A stretch of DNA of 34,526 nt from RGDT01 sp964630925 (GCA_964630925.1 CAZVZK010000107.1:1-34526); one strand, 5' to 3'. Shown: positions 15,167 to 23,837, counted from the stretch's first letter. The notes: generated by a model from the sequence alone, not told the origin. Numbers and translations: made by a program.

Positions 15167-16534
15167 ATGTCACCCTCGATGTTGCTCCTGGCCGCGTTGT
15201 CGGCCCCCACGCCGTCGGTGATCCTGATCGTGGCGGACGATCTGGGGTGGGGCGAGGTGGGGTGTTACGGGCAGAAGAAGATCCGCACGCCGTCGCTGGA
15301 CCGCATGGCCCGCGAGGGGACGCGCCTCACGAACTTCTATGCCGGCTCGCCGGTGTGCGCGCCGTCGCGGTGCTGCCTGATGACCGGCAAGCACGGCGGG
15401 CACGCCTGGGTGCGCAACAACCTGGCGGTCAAGCCGGAGGGGCAGACGCCCGTGCCGGCGTCGGAGGTGATGCTCACCGAGCTGCTGGCGGCGCACGGGC
15501 TGGAGACCGCGGCGATGGGCAAGTGGGGCCTCGGGCCGCCCGGGTCGGCGGGCGACCCGCTCAAGCGCGGCTTCAAGCACTTCTTCGGCTACAACTGCCA
15601 GGCGCACGCCCACAGCCACTATCCAACGTGGGTGTACCGCGACGCGGAGAAGATCAAGCTCGACAACGACGGGAAGAAGGGGAAGCAGCACACGCACGAC
15701 CTGTTCGAGAAGGAGGCGTTGTCCTTCCTGGAGAAGAACAAGGGGAAGCCGTTCTTCCTGTTCCTGCCGTTCACGATCCCGCACGTCGCCCTGCAGGCCG
15801 ATGACGCCTGGATGAAGGAGTACACGGCGCTCAAGTGGGAGGACCCGCCGTACACCGGGAAGGGCTACCTGCCGCACCCAACGCCGCGTGCCGCCTACGC
15901 CGCGATGATCACGCGGATGGATGCCACGGTGGGGAAGATCCTCGACAGGCTCAAGACGCTGGGGCGGGACAGGGACACGCTGGTGCTGTTCTCGTCGGAC
16001 AACGGGGCGACGCACGACGCGGGCGGGGCGGACACGAAGTTCTTCGACTCCGTCGGCCACCTGCGGGGCCGCAAGGGGTCGGTGTACGAGGGCGGGCTGC
16101 GCGTGCCGATGATCGCGTGGCAGCCTGGGACGGTGAAGGCCGGGGCGGTGAGTGACCACCCGGCGTACTTCCCCGACTTCATGCCGACGGTGCTGGAGTC
16201 CGTAGGGGCGTCGGGGCGACTCCCCAAGGGGCTGGACGGCATCAGCTTCCTGCCGCTGTTGAAGGGAGAGGCGCAGAAGGCGCACGAGCACCTGTTCTGG
16301 GAGTTCCACGGCTACGGCGGGCAGCAGGCGGTGCGGCAGGGCCAATGGAAGGCGTTGCGGCGCGACCTGCACAAGGGCAAGAAGGTGCTGGAGCTGTACG
16401 ACCTGAAGGCCGACCCGTCAGAGACGAAGAACGTGGCGGCGGAGAACGCCGACGTGGCGAAGCGGTTGGAGAAGGTCCTCGACACGGGGCGGACGCCGTC
16501 GAAGCTGTTCCCGATCAAGGCGGTGGACGGGTGA
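15167..16534 (+). CDS. Sulfatase (arylsulfatase A type)
   Basis: A 455-residue sulfatase. The activation motif is CAPSR (Cys64, to be converted to formylglycine), preceded by the metal-binding IVADDLGWGEVG (Asp24, Asp25) and followed by MTGKHGGH; LVLFSSDNGATHD carries the second metal-binding Asp/Asn pair. It removes sulfate from a sulfated carbohydrate or other ester, probably outside the cytoplasm: the N-terminus (SMLLLAALSA) is a short leader. The substrate is unknown. Planctomycete genomes usually encode many such enzymes. No formylglycine-generating enzyme was recognised in the window. The start at 15167 has a weak GAGGCAG site; an internal Met at codon 5 is an alternative. Confidence 0.94.
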   Translation: MSPSMLLLAALSAPTPSVILIVADDLGWGEVGCYGQKKIRTPSLDRMAREGTRLTNFYAGSPVCAPSRCCLMTGKHGGHAWVRNNLAVKPEGQTPVPASEVMLTELLAAHGLETAAMGKWGLGPPGSAGDPLKRGFKHFFGYNCQAHAHSHYPTWVYRDAEKIKLDNDGKKGKQHTHDLFEKEALSFLEKNKGKPFFLFLPFTIPHVALQADDAWMKEYTALKWEDPPYTGKGYLPHPTPRAAYAAMITRMDATVGKILDRLKTLGRDRDTLVLFSSDNGATHDAGGADTKFFDSVGHLRGRKGSVYEGGLRVPMIAWQPGTVKAGAVSDHPAYFPDFMPTVLESVGASGRLPKGLDGISFLPLLKGEAQKAHEHLFWEFHGYGGQQAVRQGQWKALRRDLHKGKKVLELYDLKADPSETKNVAAENADVAKRLEKVLDTGRTPSKLFPIKAVDG

Positions 16535-16541
16535 GGGTGGC

Positions 16542-16557
16542 TGACCGGCGTCGGTCA
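16542..16557. terminator. Short hairpin between convergent genes
   Basis: TGACCG-GCGT-CGGTCA forms a 6-bp perfect stem, 7 bp after the sulfatase stop, and its right arm contains the stop codon of the convergent small gene. It has no T tract, so termination is only a guess from position. Confidence 0.35.
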
Positions 16558-16806
16558 CGCCCCGTCGCCGGCCTTCCGGGCCTTCCCGAAGGGGTCGTCC
16601 TTCTCGGCCGGGATATCCTTGGCGGCCTCCTCACCTGCGTACTCTTGCCAGAGCGCCTTCCGTACCCGGAACAGCATCTCGCAGAGCGACTCGATCTGTT
16701 CCGGGGAGAGGGTAATTCTGGCGGCGGCCTCGCCGGGACGGGCCTGCATCAGATGGACCTCGCCGTTCGCCGCCTCGACGGTGATGGGGTGGATCTCGAA
16801 TTTCAT
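16555..16806 (-). CDS. Hypothetical small protein
   Basis: An 83-residue soluble protein of unknown function. MKFEIHPITVEAANGEVHLM looks like a short beta meander; a helix containing ITLSPEQIESLCEMLFRVRKAL follows, here cited by its parts ITLSPEQIES and LCEMLFRVRK, and a charged, probably disordered tail ends the protein. The start at 16806 is chosen because GAGGAGG is just upstream; the open frame extends further back through the repeat-protein gene without meaning. It is 74 bp downstream of the large exported protein gene on the same strand. Confidence 0.65.
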   Translation of the reverse strand: MKFEIHPITVEAANGEVHLMQARPGEAAARITLSPEQIESLCEMLFRVRKALWQEYAGEEAAKDIPAEKDDPFGKARKAGDGA

Positions 16807-16880
16807 CGACACGCCTCCTCGGGCCGCGGACGCCCGGGCCGGGGAGGCCCGGCCCCCGGCCCGCAAGTCCTCCGACACGA

Positions 16881-19800
16881 TCAATTGCCGGTCCAGCGCG
16901 AGATGGTCTGCCCGACGTAGCCGCCGGTGCCACCCCCGCCCCCGGTCAGCGAGCCGAGGGCCGACCCGAGGTTCGCCAGGCCTGAGCCGACGCGGTTGAG
17001 CGTGTTCGTCACGGTGCTTGCCGCCGCCCCCGCCCCGTTCCGGAGGGCGCTGGCGATCTGGCGGGCGTCGTTCGTGACCGAACGCAGGCCGCGGGCCACG
17101 TCGTCGTAGCTCGTCCAACTGATGGCGCGGTACATCGCGTCGGCGATCGTGTTGAACGAAGCCCCGAGCTGGTTCCGCAAGGCGCTGGCGATGGCGCCGG
17201 CGTCGCGGGTCAGGCCGCCCAGCCCCCTGGCCACGTCCTGGTAGCTCGTCCAACTGATCCCGTTGTACAGGGCGTCGCTGATGGTGTTGAGCGACAGGTT
17301 GAGCTGGGACCGCAGCGCCCCGGCGATGACGCCCACGTCGCGGGTGATGGCCCCCAGCCCCTTGGCCACGTCGCGGTAGCCGGTCCAGCTGATGCCGTTG
17401 TACAGCGCCGAGGCGATGGTGTTGAACGAGGCGCTCAACTGGCCCCGCATGGCGGAGGCGATGGCGCCCACGTCCCGCGTCAGGCTGCCGAGGCCCCTGG
17501 CCACGTCGTTGTACTTCGTCCAGCTGATCCCGTTGTACAGCGCGTCGGCCACCGTATTGAGCGACGCCCCGAGCTGGTTCTTCAGCGCGCCGGCGATGGC
17601 CGACACGTCGCTGGTGATCGAGGCCAAGCCCTTGGCCACGTCCCGGTAGCCGGTCCAGCTGATGCCCCGGTAAAGCGCCTCGGCGATGGTGTTGACCGAG
17701 GCGCTCAACTGGCCCCGCATGGCGGAGGCGATGGCGCCCACGTCGCGTGTCAGGCTCCCCAGGCCCCTGGCCACGTCGTTGTAGCCCGTCCAGCTGATGC
17801 CGCGGTACAGCGCGTCGGCCACGCTGTTCATCGACGCGCCCAGTTTGTTCTTCAGCGCCCCGGCGATGACGCCCACGTCACGGGTGATGGCCCCCAGCCC
17901 CTTGGCCACGTCCCGGTAACCCGTCCAGCTGATGCCGTTGTACAGGGCGTCCGCCACCGTGTCAAAGCCCGCCCCGAGGCGGTCCCGCAGCGCCCCGGCG
18001 ATGACGCCCAAGTCGCTGGTGATCGAGGCGAGGCCCTTGGCCACGTCGCGGTAGCCGGTCCAGGTGATGTTCTTGTACAGCACCTCGGCGATCGTGCCGG
18101 CCGACACGCCCAACTTCGACTTGAGGGCGCCGGCGATGGCGCCGGCGTCGCGGGTGAGGCTACCCAGGCCCTTGGCCACGTCTCCGTAGCCCGTCCAGGC
18201 GATCCCGTTATACAAGGCATCCGCGACGCCCTCCAGGGGCACGCCGAGGCTCGTCTTGAGGGCGCCGGCGATGGCGGCGGCGTCGCGGCTGATGGACCCC
18301 AGCGCGCCGGCGACGGCCCGCGTCCCCGCTTTCAGGGTGCCGCCGAGGATGCCGGCCACCTCGTCCAGCCCCGCCCCCAGCTTGTCCTTCAGCACGCCGG
18401 CGATGGTGTTCAGGTCGGCCTTGAGGTCGCGGCTGAGCACCTTGGCGATCTCGGCCTTGGTCGCGCCGAAGCCCTTCTGCAAGAGCACGGCGACACCGCC
18501 GGGCGGCAGGGACAGGTTGTTCAGGCGCACGCTGGCGATGCTGTCGAAGGAGACCTTCCGCCCGCCCCAGAACAGCCCCGCGTCCTTGCCGAACAGCGAC
18601 ACACGCAGCGGGCCGAGGTCCACGTCGAGGCGGGTCTCCTTGGGGCCGATGATGACCTGCCCCGCCACGTTGACGGGCGAGTAGCCGGGGCCGTTGATCC
18701 CCACCACCAGGCCCTGGTCGGAGAACGACGCCGCCGCGTTGCCGTACGCCGTCACGCCCCCGCCGATGTTCAGGCCGGACTTGCCGATGGTGAACGAGGC
18801 CGATCCGATCCCGAGGACGCTGATGTAGCCGACGGCGTCGCCGTTGCGGTTGGGGTCGAAGCCGATGTCGAAGACGTAGTTGAATCCGTCGGCGGGCGGC
18901 GACGTGATCACCAGCTCCCAGCCGGCCCGCGCGTCGTAGGTGAAGGCGCCGGCGGACCGCGTCTTGCGTGCCAGGAGCCAGTCGAGGTCGCGGTGGAAGG
19001 TGAGGTCGGGGTTGCCGGGGCCGCCGTCGCGCGGGTCCTCGTAGCCGGCGTAGTACGACGGCAGACGCATGTGGCTGGGGGTGGACTGGAACCGGCCGAC
19101 GCCGGGCACGGTGACGCGGCGGTACTCCGCCCCCGAGATGGCCTGCCCCTCGCGCGTCCCGCCGAGCGGGTACAGCGTCAGGCCGTCGTCGTAGGCCACC
19201 GCGTGATCCACGGCGTTGGGCTTGCGCGTCGGGTACTGGTCATTCATCGACACGGCGGCGGTCGCGTCGAGCAGGATGAGCTGGAGCTGGTCCATCGTGT
19301 GCCCGCGCAGCAGGTCGGCCACCTCGGAGCTGAAGACGCCGCCGCGGCTGTGCCCGATCAGGCTCACGTCCCAGGCGCCCTGACGCCCCTCGAGGAAGGA
19401 CTTGATGTGTCCGGCGACGTGCTCCGTGGCGCTCGTGTTGGGCGACTGCGAGGCCCAGTCCACGAACATGACGTGCACCATCGAGCCGGCGGCGTTCAGC
19501 TCGCGGGCCATGTTGGCCCCCAGCTCGAGCGTCCAGTCCGCGGAGGAGGTGCTGCGCAACTTCTCGCCCTCCCACGAGTAGCCCCGCGCCTTCTCCGACG
19601 CGATCCCGCCGTCGAGCCCGTGCGTGATCACCAGCAGCGTCGGACGCAGGTCGTAGGCCGCCCGGTAGTTCATGAATTCCGACTTGTAGTACTCCAGCTC
19701 CGACGTGCCGTACACGGAGACGGCCCCGCCGTTGATACCGAACTTCCTGATCCCCTGCTCGCCGGCGATGTAGACCTCGCCCGAAGAGCCGTTGAGGCGG

Positions 19801-20312
19801 ATGTCGCCGAACTGGAACTGCTGCACGGTGCCCTTGTTGGTGTCGCGGTGGGCCGTCTCGTTGGTCAACGCCGCCCCGAGGTTCAGCCCCATCTCCTGCA
19901 GCCGGCGGTGCACGCGGGCCATGTCGCCGGCCGCCACCACGTCGGAGGCGTCGGAGCCGGCTACGGCCCGCGCCAGCGACGTGAAGACGGCGTCGCGGCC
20001 CGCCCCGCCGTCGATGCTCACCGCCGCCCGCCCGAAGTCGCCGAAGACGCTGATGTGGTCCGCCTCGCCCAGGCCCTGGACGATCAGGCGCGACACGTCG
20101 GTGAGGCGGAACGAGGCGGTCTGCACCACGCCGTCCTTCACCACGTTATCGACCAGTACCTGGTCCCCCTCGCGCCGCACGACGATGCTGTCCGCCTGCT
20201 CGGTCCCCGTCACGGCCAGGACGCCCGCCGAGAGCGAGGCGGAGAGGCCGGCGGCCATCACCTCGCGGCTCTCCAACGTCTCGATCCCGAACCGGGGCTT
20301 GCTACGGGTCAT
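16881..20312 (-). CDS. Giant exported protein: hydrolase-like domain plus nine 45-residue repeats
   Basis: A 1143-residue protein. The N-terminus FGIETLESREVMAAG resembles the LExLExR-type leader of planctomycete surface proteins. Residues about 20-110 look like calcium-binding or beta-roll repeats. A domain resembling alpha/beta hydrolases follows: VITHGLDGG (near 230) and the nucleophile elbow SLIGHSRGG (near 320, Ser in GHSRG), then a region with DATAAVSMND. After a beta-rich part (about 500-620) and diverged helical repeats come nine 45-residue repeats centred on ISWTGYxDVAKGL (about residues 700-1104), and a Gly-rich end. The start at 20312 has GGAGAGG just upstream. Probably a secreted or cell-surface lipase-like enzyme; catalytic Asp and His were not traced, and activity is unproven. 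Confidence 0.85.
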   Translation of the reverse strand: MTRSKPRFGIETLESREVMAAGLSASLSAGVLAVTGTEQADSIVVRREGDQVLVDNVVKDGVVQTASFRLTDVSRLIVQGLGEADHISVFGDFGRAAVSIDGGAGRDAVFTSLARAVAGSDASDVVAAGDMARVHRRLQEMGLNLGAALTNETAHRDTNKGTVQQFQFGDIRLNGSSGEVYIAGEQGIRKFGINGGAVSVYGTSELEYYKSEFMNYRAAYDLRPTLLVITHGLDGGIASEKARGYSWEGEKLRSTSSADWTLELGANMARELNAAGSMVHVMFVDWASQSPNTSATEHVAGHIKSFLEGRQGAWDVSLIGHSRGGVFSSEVADLLRGHTMDQLQLILLDATAAVSMNDQYPTRKPNAVDHAVAYDDGLTLYPLGGTREGQAISGAEYRRVTVPGVGRFQSTPSHMRLPSYYAGYEDPRDGGPGNPDLTFHRDLDWLLARKTRSAGAFTYDARAGWELVITSPPADGFNYVFDIGFDPNRNGDAVGYISVLGIGSASFTIGKSGLNIGGGVTAYGNAAASFSDQGLVVGINGPGYSPVNVAGQVIIGPKETRLDVDLGPLRVSLFGKDAGLFWGGRKVSFDSIASVRLNNLSLPPGGVAVLLQKGFGATKAEIAKVLSRDLKADLNTIAGVLKDKLGAGLDEVAGILGGTLKAGTRAVAGALGSISRDAAAIAGALKTSLGVPLEGVADALYNGIAWTGYGDVAKGLGSLTRDAGAIAGALKSKLGVSAGTIAEVLYKNITWTGYRDVAKGLASITSDLGVIAGALRDRLGAGFDTVADALYNGISWTGYRDVAKGLGAITRDVGVIAGALKNKLGASMNSVADALYRGISWTGYNDVARGLGSLTRDVGAIASAMRGQLSASVNTIAEALYRGISWTGYRDVAKGLASITSDVSAIAGALKNQLGASLNTVADALYNGISWTKYNDVARGLGSLTRDVGAIASAMRGQLSASFNTIASALYNGISWTGYRDVAKGLGAITRDVGVIAGALRSQLNLSLNTISDALYNGISWTSYQDVARGLGGLTRDAGAIASALRNQLGASFNTIADAMYRAISWTSYDDVARGLRSVTNDARQIASALRNGAGAAASTVTNTLNRVGSGLANLGSALGSLTGGGGGTGGYVGQTISRWTGN
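17001..18215 (-). repeat. Nine tandem 135-bp (45-residue) repeats within the giant exported protein
   Basis: Each unit begins with Leu-Tyr (or Met-Tyr) at 18215, 18080 and so on every 135 bp to 17135. The consensus is LYNGISWTGYRDVAKGL, a variable middle, and an amphipathic SITRDVGAIAGAL-type helix followed by a short (D/N)T(V/I)ADA segment. Unit 9 is the most diverged, and weaker versions continue before unit 1. Units fall into three types by the middle segment (GLGSLTRD, GLASITSD, GLGAITRD), in the order S-A-G-S-A-S-G-S', with unit 9 diverged (GLRSVTND). The segments 17428-17512 and 17698-17782 (units 6 and 4) are almost identical. Confidence 0.9.
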
Positions 20313-20481
20313 GGCACCTCTCCAAAGTGTCGTTCGCCTGAGTCTCCCGTACCCAGCGAAAGGCCAGGCGAGGAACGGACAGAAAAACCGGCGCACCAGT
20401 TCTGCTCGCTCCCTCCTCACATCGCCGCCGCATCCCCAGCGGGGCGATAGACTGTCCGTCGAATCGCCGGCGGATTCTCTC

Positions 20482-20526
20482 TTGACTTCGGTCTACATAC
20501 CCGAAGAATACATACAGAGTATGCAT
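20482..20526 (+). promoter_or_regulatory. Candidate promoter and 19-bp palindromic operator of the exporter operon
   Basis: TTGACT at 20482-20487 could be a -35 element; a clean -10 is not evident, though the region AGAATACAT follows about 17 bases later. The bases 20508-20526, ATACATACAGAGTATGCAT, form an inverted repeat of two 8-base arms around AGA with 7 of 8 pairs matching. TACATAC also occurs as a direct repeat at 20494 and 20509. It lies 22 bp before the HlyD-type start, where a repressor site would fit. The regulator is not in the window. Confidence 0.4.
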
Positions 20527-20548
20527 GGGCGGCCCGGAGGGAGGCGCG

Positions 20549-21685
20549 ATGCGGACCAGCGGTTGGATCGTGGGGGGGCTTCTGCTGGCTGCGGCGGCCA
20601 CCGGCCTGGGCTTCTACTGGCCGTGGGGCGGCGGGCCGAAGGTGCTGCGGCTGCCGGGCACGGTTGAGATCCACGAGGTGCGCCTCGGGGCACGCGTGGC
20701 CGGCCGCGTCGAGGAGATCCTCGTCAAGGAGGGTGAGGTGGTGGCGAAGGGGCGGCCGCTGGTGGTGCTGAGGGCGCGCGAGTTGGAGACGCGCGTCAAG
20801 GCGCTGGAGGCGAAGCTGGCCCAGGCGAAGGCAGAGCATCGCAAGCTCGTCTCCGGGGCGCGGGCCGAGCAGGCGTCGGCGGACGAGATGGCGAACGCGG
20901 CGCGGGCGAGGTGGGAAAAGCTCAGGAACGGGTACCGCGAGGAGGAGAAGCGGCAGGCGCGCGGCGACCACGAGGTGGCATCGGCGGACCTGCGTCACGC
21001 GCAGGATGAATACGCCCGCGTCAGCAGGCTTTCGCGTGACCGGGCCAGCGCGGCGTCGGAGGTGGACATGGCGCGGGCGGTGCTGGACCGGGCGCGGGCG
21101 CGGATGAACGCGGCCGAGGCGCGGGTCGATTGGATGAAGGCGGGCCCGCGGCCTGAGGAGATCGAGGAGGCGCGTGCCGAGTACCGCCGGCTCGAACACT
21201 CGCGGGACCTGCTCAAGGCGACGAAGCCGGGGGACATCGCGGCGGCCAAGGGCCGCGAGGACGAGGCGGTTGCGGCCCTGGAGGAGGCGCGGATCAACCT
21301 GGCCGAGATGACGGTTTCGGCCCAGGAGGACTGCCTCGTGGAGATCGTGGCGGTGCGACCCGGCGACGTGGTGCAGGCCGGGCAGCCCGTTGTACGCGCC
21401 CTGCGCACGTCCGACCTGTGGGTGAAGACGTACGTCCCCGAGACGGAGCTGGGCAGGCTGACGCTGAACCAGGAGGTCGAGGTGACGATGGACAGCTTCC
21501 CGGGGCGGCGGCTCAAGGGGAGGATCGTTCAGATCGGGGCGGAGAGTGAGTTCACGCCGCGCAACGTCCAGACGGTGGACGAGCGCAGGCACCAGATGTT
21601 CGGCATCCGGGTGCGGGTGGACGACCCGCAGGGGCACTTCAAGAGTGGAATGGCCGCCTCCGTCCTCGTTCCGCTCGTTGAATGA
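20549..21685 (+). CDS. HlyD/YbhG-type membrane fusion protein
   Basis: A 378-residue periplasmic adaptor of an ABC-2 type exporter. One N-terminal membrane helix (about residues 6-23) is followed by the first half of a biotinyl-lipoyl-like domain (GARVAGRVEEILVKEGEVVAKG), a long alpha-helical hairpin coiled coil (about 70-245), the second lipoyl half and a beta-barrel. ESEFTPRNVQT near the C-terminus is a strongly conserved feature of YbhG-like proteins. It would bridge the inner-membrane transporter and an outer-membrane channel. The ATG at 20549 has GGAGGGAGG upstream; a start at 20525 would precede the membrane helix by eight residues. First gene of an operon with ATPase and permease. Confidence 0.92.
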   Translation: MRTSGWIVGGLLLAAAATGLGFYWPWGGGPKVLRLPGTVEIHEVRLGARVAGRVEEILVKEGEVVAKGRPLVVLRARELETRVKALEAKLAQAKAEHRKLVSGARAEQASADEMANAARARWEKLRNGYREEEKRQARGDHEVASADLRHAQDEYARVSRLSRDRASAASEVDMARAVLDRARARMNAAEARVDWMKAGPRPEEIEEARAEYRRLEHSRDLLKATKPGDIAAAKGREDEAVAALEEARINLAEMTVSAQEDCLVEIVAVRPGDVVQAGQPVVRALRTSDLWVKTYVPETELGRLTLNQEVEVTMDSFPGRRLKGRIVQIGAESEFTPRNVQTVDERRHQMFGIRVRVDDPQGHFKSGMAASVLVPLVE

Positions 21686-21693
21686 TGATCGGC

Positions 21694-21740
21694 TTCAGTT
21701 TTCAGTTTTCAGTTTTCAGTTTTCAGTTTTCAGTTTTCAG
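21694..21740. repeat. TTTTCAG heptamer microsatellite (~6.7 copies)
   Basis: A perfect array of the 7-base unit TTTTCAG, starting with a truncated TTCAG at 21694 and followed by six full units to 21740. It lies between the stop of the adaptor gene and the start of the ABC ATPase, 14 bp before the latter's ATG. It is strikingly AT-rich against the surrounding GC-rich DNA. Copy number of such arrays can vary between strains. Confidence 0.95.
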
Positions 21741-21754
21741 CAAGCGGGGCGGCG

Positions 21755-22708
21755 ATGCGTGACAACGTGATCGATATCCGAGGGGCGGTGGTGCGCTTCG
21801 GGGCGTTCACGGCGGTCGCCGGCGTCGATCTGGAGGTGCCGCGCGGCGAGGTGTTCGGGCTGCTCGGCCCCAACGGCTCCGGCAAGACGACGCTGATCCG
21901 CGCCCTGTGCGGCCTCGTGCCCCTCGCCGACGGTGCGGCCACGGTCCTGGGGCATGACGTGACACGCGACTCCGAACGCATCCGCGAGGGGATCGGGTAC
22001 ATGTCGCAGAAGTTCGCCCTGTACGAGGATTTGTCGTCGCAGGAGAACATCGACTTCTACGCCGGGATCTACGGCCTCTCGGCGGCGGAGGCGAAGGCGC
22101 GGCAGGCCGAGCTGTCCGATCTCCTCGGCCTGGGGCCGTACCTGGAGCGGCGGGCCGGGAAGCTGTCGGGCGGGTGGAAGCAGCGTCTGGCGCTGGCCTG
22201 CTCGATCCTGCACCGGCCGCGGCTGGTGTTCCTCGACGAGCCGACCGCCGGCATCGACCCCGTCGCCCGCCGCGACCTGTGGGACCTGCTGTTCCGCCTG
22301 TCCGCCGAGGGGGTGACCCTGTTCGTGACGACGCATTACATGGACGAGGCGGAGCGGTGCAGCCGCATCGGCTACATTTACGCGGGCCGGCTCCTGGCTT
22401 GCGGGTCGCCGGCGGAGCTGAAGTCGCTGCCGCGCGTCACGCCGGCGGGGACGCGGCGTCTGGAGATCGTGCCGCAGGGCGCGAGGCAGGGCGAGGCGTT
22501 CGCCGTGGCGCGGCTGATGGAAGAGCTGCGTCGGCGGCCCGGCGTGCGTCAGGCGACTCTCTTCGGACAGACCATCCACGCCCTGGTCGAGGACCCGCAC
22601 ACGCCGGCGGGTCTGGGCCTCGACGGCTATCTGGTGCGCGACGCGCTGCCCTCGCTGGAGGACGTGTTCGTCGCGCTGGCCCGGAACACCGAGACACCGG
22701 CCCCGTGA
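21755..22708 (+). CDS. ABC transporter ATP-binding protein
   Basis: A 317-residue ATPase with Walker A GPNGSGKT (38-45), a Q-loop in MSQKFALYEDLS, the ABC signature LSGGWKQRLALA, Walker B LVFLDEPT and the H-loop in FVTTHYMDEAE. It powers export by the ABC-2 permease encoded 13 bp downstream. The C-terminal region after the ATPase core (about 220-317) is typical of DrrA/YbhF-like subunits. Unlike YbhF it has a single ATPase domain. The start is at 21755 after a weak GCGGGGCGGCG site; the heptamer array lies just before it. The substrate of the pump is not apparent. Confidence 0.95.
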   Translation: MRDNVIDIRGAVVRFGAFTAVAGVDLEVPRGEVFGLLGPNGSGKTTLIRALCGLVPLADGAATVLGHDVTRDSERIREGIGYMSQKFALYEDLSSQENIDFYAGIYGLSAAEAKARQAELSDLLGLGPYLERRAGKLSGGWKQRLALACSILHRPRLVFLDEPTAGIDPVARRDLWDLLFRLSAEGVTLFVTTHYMDEAERCSRIGYIYAGRLLACGSPAELKSLPRVTPAGTRRLEIVPQGARQGEAFAVARLMEELRRRPGVRQATLFGQTIHALVEDPHTPAGLGLDGYLVRDALPSLEDVFVALARNTETPAP

Positions 22709-22721
22709 GGGGGGATTCGAC

Positions 22722-23837
22722 ATGGCTTCCACACCCGCGCAACGGACCTGGTCGGTCGCCCGCAAGGAGATCCTCCATCTGCTGCGCGACCCGCAGACGC
22801 TCCTCATGGTGCTGTTCTTCCCCGTGATCGAGCTGGTGATGCTCGGCTACGCCATCGACACGAACGTCCGCCGCATCCCCACCGTGGTCATGGACCACGC
22901 CCGGACGCAGGAGAGCCGGGCGCTCATCGATCGCTACAAGATGTCGGGAGACTTCCACGTCCTCGCGGAGGTCCAGAGCGAAGGCGAGATGACGGCGTGG
23001 ATCAGGCAGGGCCGCGCCCGCGTCGGCATCAAGATCCCGGAGTCGTACTCGCGGCGCCTGGAGGCGGGGGCGGCGGCCCAGGTTCAGGTGCTGGTGGACG
23101 GGACGGTGTCCGCCGTCGCCGGGCAGGCCGTCGGGACCGCCAACGCCATCGCGCTGCGCGACTCTTTGGGGAAGGCGCTGGGGGGCAAGCAGCTCCCGAT
23201 GGAGAGCCGGCCCCGCATCCTCTACAACCCGGACATGAAGTCGGCGAGCTTCTTCGTCCCGGGGCTGATGGTCATCCTGTGCCAGATGATGGCCGTCACG
23301 CTGTCGGCCAACGCCATCGTGCGCGAGAAGGAGAAGGGCACGTTGGAGCAGATGTTCATGACGCCGGTCCGCCCGTCGGAGCTGATCGTGGGCAAGCTGC
23401 TGCCGTACCTGGTGCTGACGTTCCTGGAGTTCATCGGCATCGCCGTGCTGGCCCGCATCGTGTTCGGCGTGCCGATGAACGGGCCGTTCTGGGTGCTGCT
23501 GGCGATCGCGATGCCGTTCGTGCTGTCGATGCTGGCGTGGGGGCTGTGGGTCTCGACGAAGGTGGAGACGCGCGACGCGGCGATGCAGACGGCGATGGCG
23601 TCGATGATGCCGTGCATCTTCCTGTCGGGGTACGTCTTCCCGCTGGACACGATGCCGCTGCCGTTCTGGGTCCTGGCCCAATTCATCCCGACGACGTGGC
23701 TGGTGGATGCGGCGCGCGGGGTGATCCTGCGCGGGGCCGGCTGGGCCGAGCTGTGGCCGCACGCCCTGGTGCTGACCTCGATGTCGGCGGCGGTGTTGAT
23801 TTACACGGCGACGATCTTCAAGAAGCGCGTCGGCTGA
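22722..23837 (+). CDS. ABC-2 type permease (YbhS/YbhR-like)
   Basis: A 371-residue permease. One membrane helix near the N-terminus (TLLMVLFFPVIELVMLGYAI), a large extracytoplasmic segment (about 45-180), then five more helices (about 180-205, 230-250, 258-282, 290-315 and 345-365). The sequence AIVREKEKGTLEQMFMTPVRPSEL is a strongly conserved motif of this family, cited here as AIVREKEKGTLEQMF and TPVRPSEL. Only one permease gene is present, so the transporter is probably a homodimer, unlike the Ybh system with two. GAGGGGGGA lies upstream of the start. It closes the exporter operon. Confidence 0.94.
   Translation: MASTPAQRTWSVARKEILHLLRDPQTLLMVLFFPVIELVMLGYAIDTNVRRIPTVVMDHARTQESRALIDRYKMSGDFHVLAEVQSEGEMTAWIRQGRARVGIKIPESYSRRLEAGAAAQVQVLVDGTVSAVAGQAVGTANAIALRDSLGKALGGKQLPMESRPRILYNPDMKSASFFVPGLMVILCQMMAVTLSANAIVREKEKGTLEQMFMTPVRPSELIVGKLLPYLVLTFLEFIGIAVLARIVFGVPMNGPFWVLLAIAMPFVLSMLAWGLWVSTKVETRDAAMQTAMASMMPCIFLSGYVFPLDTMPLPFWVLAQFIPTTWLVDAARGVILRGAGWAELWPHALVLTSMSAAVLIYTATIFKKRVG

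Noticed and set aside
15167..16372. Long minus-strand frame over the sulfatase
   Set aside because: It is His/Arg/Val-rich with no domain, antisense to a gene with intact sulfatase motifs.
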